A DNA stretch of 64,000 bases from positions 182,792,947-182,856,946 of the forward strand of contig NC_135783.1 in NCBI RefSeq assembly GCF_051106095.1, read 5' to 3'. Below the pieces are notes generated by a model. That model was not told where the DNA came from. It worked only from the letters and a program-made list of their open reading frames with translations, and searched no databases. The DNA is from Pogona vitticeps (Eukaryota > Chordata > Lepidosauria > Squamata > Agamidae). Shown one piece after another: positions 62,502 to 64,000 of this stretch. How positions within the stretch are numbered: position 1 is the stretch's first letter; each line of letters starts with the position of its first letter. Made by a program: the position numbers and the translations under genes.

Positions 62502-62723
62502 GCCTGTTTTCCTGAAAATAAGAGCTAATCTGAAAATAAGCCCTAGTATGATTTTTCAGGATGCTCATAATATAAGCCCTACTCAAAAAGAAGCCCTAGT
62601 TAAGTGAACAGCGACCAGAAGATGACATAAGTGTAAAATAAAACATCCCCTGAAAATAAGCCCTAATGCATTTTTGGAGAAAAAATTAATATAAGAGCCT
62701 GTCTTATTTTTGGGGAAACACGG
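62502..62723. mobile_element. Mariner/pogo-type MITE in NOP58 intron
   Basis: TA-flanked, ends GCCTGTTTTCC and GGGGAAACACGG, with GAAAATAAGCCCTA repeated inside. Same family as 58570-58850, inverted. Confidence 0.82.
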
Positions 62724-62982
62724 TATGTGTTCACTTCTCACATGAGCACAATACGGCAGCTCATGTACCAGAGGAAATAGTGAGCATGGGTTCAGGGAAC
62801 AAGTCTACAGCTCTTTGGTTGGGTACATGGGTATAGATCCATGGGCTATAGTTTTGGCATCTGTGCTCAAGAAGACAATACCCAACAGTTCAATTAGTAA
62901 TCTCAGTTAATCTGAAAAGCCAACCAAAATGTTAGTTATATCTTTATAGATTGAGAAGATGGTGATAGAGAATGATGAACTA

Positions 62983-63396
62983 CAGTGGTGCCTCGCTTTA
63001 CGATTGCCCCGCATTACGACGAAACTGCATTACGACGATCTTTTAGCGATCGCAAAACGATGGTCTAAACGGGGTTTATTCGCTTTGCGATGATTCTTCG
63101 CAAAACGACGATTTTAAAACAGCTGATCGGCGGTTTCAAAATAGCTGCCGGGTAAACAAAATGGCTCCCCGCTGTTTTCTGGGACGGATTCCTCGCAAGA
63201 CAGGCAGCGAAAACAGCTGCCCTATGGAGGATCTTCACTAGACGGTGAGTTTTGACACCATTGGAACGCATTGAAGGGGTTTCAATGCGTTTCAATTGGG
63301 ATGGTTTTTTTTTTTTTTTTTTTTTTGCTTTACGATGTTTTCGCTTAACAGCGATTTTCCTGGAACGGATTATTGCCGTTAAGCGAGGCACCACTG
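62983..63396. mobile_element. 414-bp Tigger/pogo-like MITE with internal poly-T
   Basis: TA-flanked, ends CAGTGGTGCCTCGCTT and AAGCGAGGCACCACTG, an exact 16-bp inverted match. It shares GCTGATCGGCGGTT with the 36.6-kb copy. A run of about 22 T lies at 63306-63327. The minus-strand frame over it (63065-63547) is not a gene. Confidence 0.92.
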
Positions 63397-63981
63397 TACT
63401 TGAGGACAACAATGCTGGGGTGTGTGTGGGGGGCTCCCCTGAAACTCTTGATTGGCCAGTGTAAGGAAGAAGAGGATGGATCAGAGGGATCTCTGGTTTC
63501 TTCCAGCAGAGCTCATCTATGTATTTTAAACATAAATATGAAACCATCTAAGTCTACTGCAGCTTAGGAAGTTGTGAAGTATAATTACTGGTGGTCTACT
63601 CTGCAAAAGACAATAGAAGCCCAGTACAGCTGCTAATATTAAGACCCCATTCATACAATCAAGTTAAACGTATCACAATTTAAAAACACACACGCAGTGC
63701 AAAACAAATCCAGTGGACAGTTAAATACATTCTGATTAGCACTGAATGAAAAATCCCAGAAGCCCCTACCTCAGAAAATATTATCACCTCTATCCATTCA
63801 CAGTCAGTTCTACAAATACAAGTTAAGCGGTCACGAGAATGCTGGAAACACTACTATTGAGAGAAATGACAGATATTTCTCCAAGTCCAGCACACCTAGG
63901 ACTGGGTGTCTGACTAATGAAATAAAAACAAAAACAAAAAACCCCTACAAGCATGAGCAAAATGAACACACTGGTACCCAC

Positions 63982-64000
63982 CTCTTATGCAAGTATTTGT
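63982..64000 (-). CDS. NOP58: NOP58 exon fragment at window edge
   Basis: This is the 3' end of a coding exon that continues past 64000. Read on the minus strand from 63998 it gives K-Y-L-H-K plus two bases of a serine codon, then a GTGGGT donor from 63981. The human protein reads K-Y-E-H-K-S-E-V-K at this junction, and the next exon supplies the last serine base and E-V-K, so phase and sequence both match. Only 19 bases are in the window. The assignment depends on its neighbour, but the fit is exact. Confidence 0.85.

Larger units (their letters stand above)
61557..63981 (-). other. NOP58: NOP58 intron
   Basis: It contains two TA-flanked MITEs (62502-62723 and 62983-63396) and a worn hAT-type scrap near 62105-62165. 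The remaining 61560-62100 and 63400-63980 show no coding or snoRNA signal that I could support. Confidence 0.85.

Noticed and set aside
63065-63547. 160-codon minus-strand frame
   Set aside because: It overlaps the Tigger-like MITE and its poly-T tract, with no protein homology.

Overview
This window is vertebrate nuclear DNA, most likely from a squamate reptile (lizard or snake). The inference rests on the repeat mix: CR1, L2-like and RTE/BovB-like LINEs, tRNA-derived reptile-type SINEs, many short Tigger/pogo-like and hAT MITEs, a Harbinger-like element, and abundant microsatellites. I did not identify the species.

Two host genes are supported, both on the minus strand. At the right end lie the last four coding exons of NOP58, a box C/D snoRNP core protein: 63982-64000 (running off the window), 61414-61556, 57599-57753 and 56498-56560, with a likely polyA signal at 56228-56233. 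About 36 kb further along the transcription direction is coding exon 1 of BMPR2 (20284-20359, a signal peptide exon of exactly 76 nt ending in phase 1) under a CpG island at roughly 21.0-22.3 kb. Everything from 20283 down to 1 is then the start of BMPR2 intron 1. NOP58 followed by BMPR2 in the same orientation is the order known from other amniotes, and it supports both calls. BMPR2 exon 2 and the upstream NOP58 exons are not in the window.

Layout: 1-20.3 kb is BMPR2 intron 1, with a hAT element, an L2-like LINE, SINEs, a CR1 tail and several fold-back repeats. 20.3-22.5 kb is BMPR2 exon 1, its 5' UTR and CpG-island promoter, with a perfect 74-bp palindrome at its upstream edge. 22.6-56.2 kb is intergenic and repeat-rich, with no gene that I can support. 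56.2-64 kb is the NOP58 3' part, with MITEs and a SINE in its introns.

The most unusual object is a 1,379-bp element at 1447-2825. It is flanked by perfect 8-bp target duplications, has hAT-like ends, and carries a captured first exon of a TMEM178-family gene. The captured piece includes its Kozak context, its splice donor and the start of an intron. It is a vertebrate case of host-gene capture by a DNA transposon (a 'Pack-hAT'), sitting in sense orientation inside BMPR2 intron 1. No retrovirus or LTR element was recognised.
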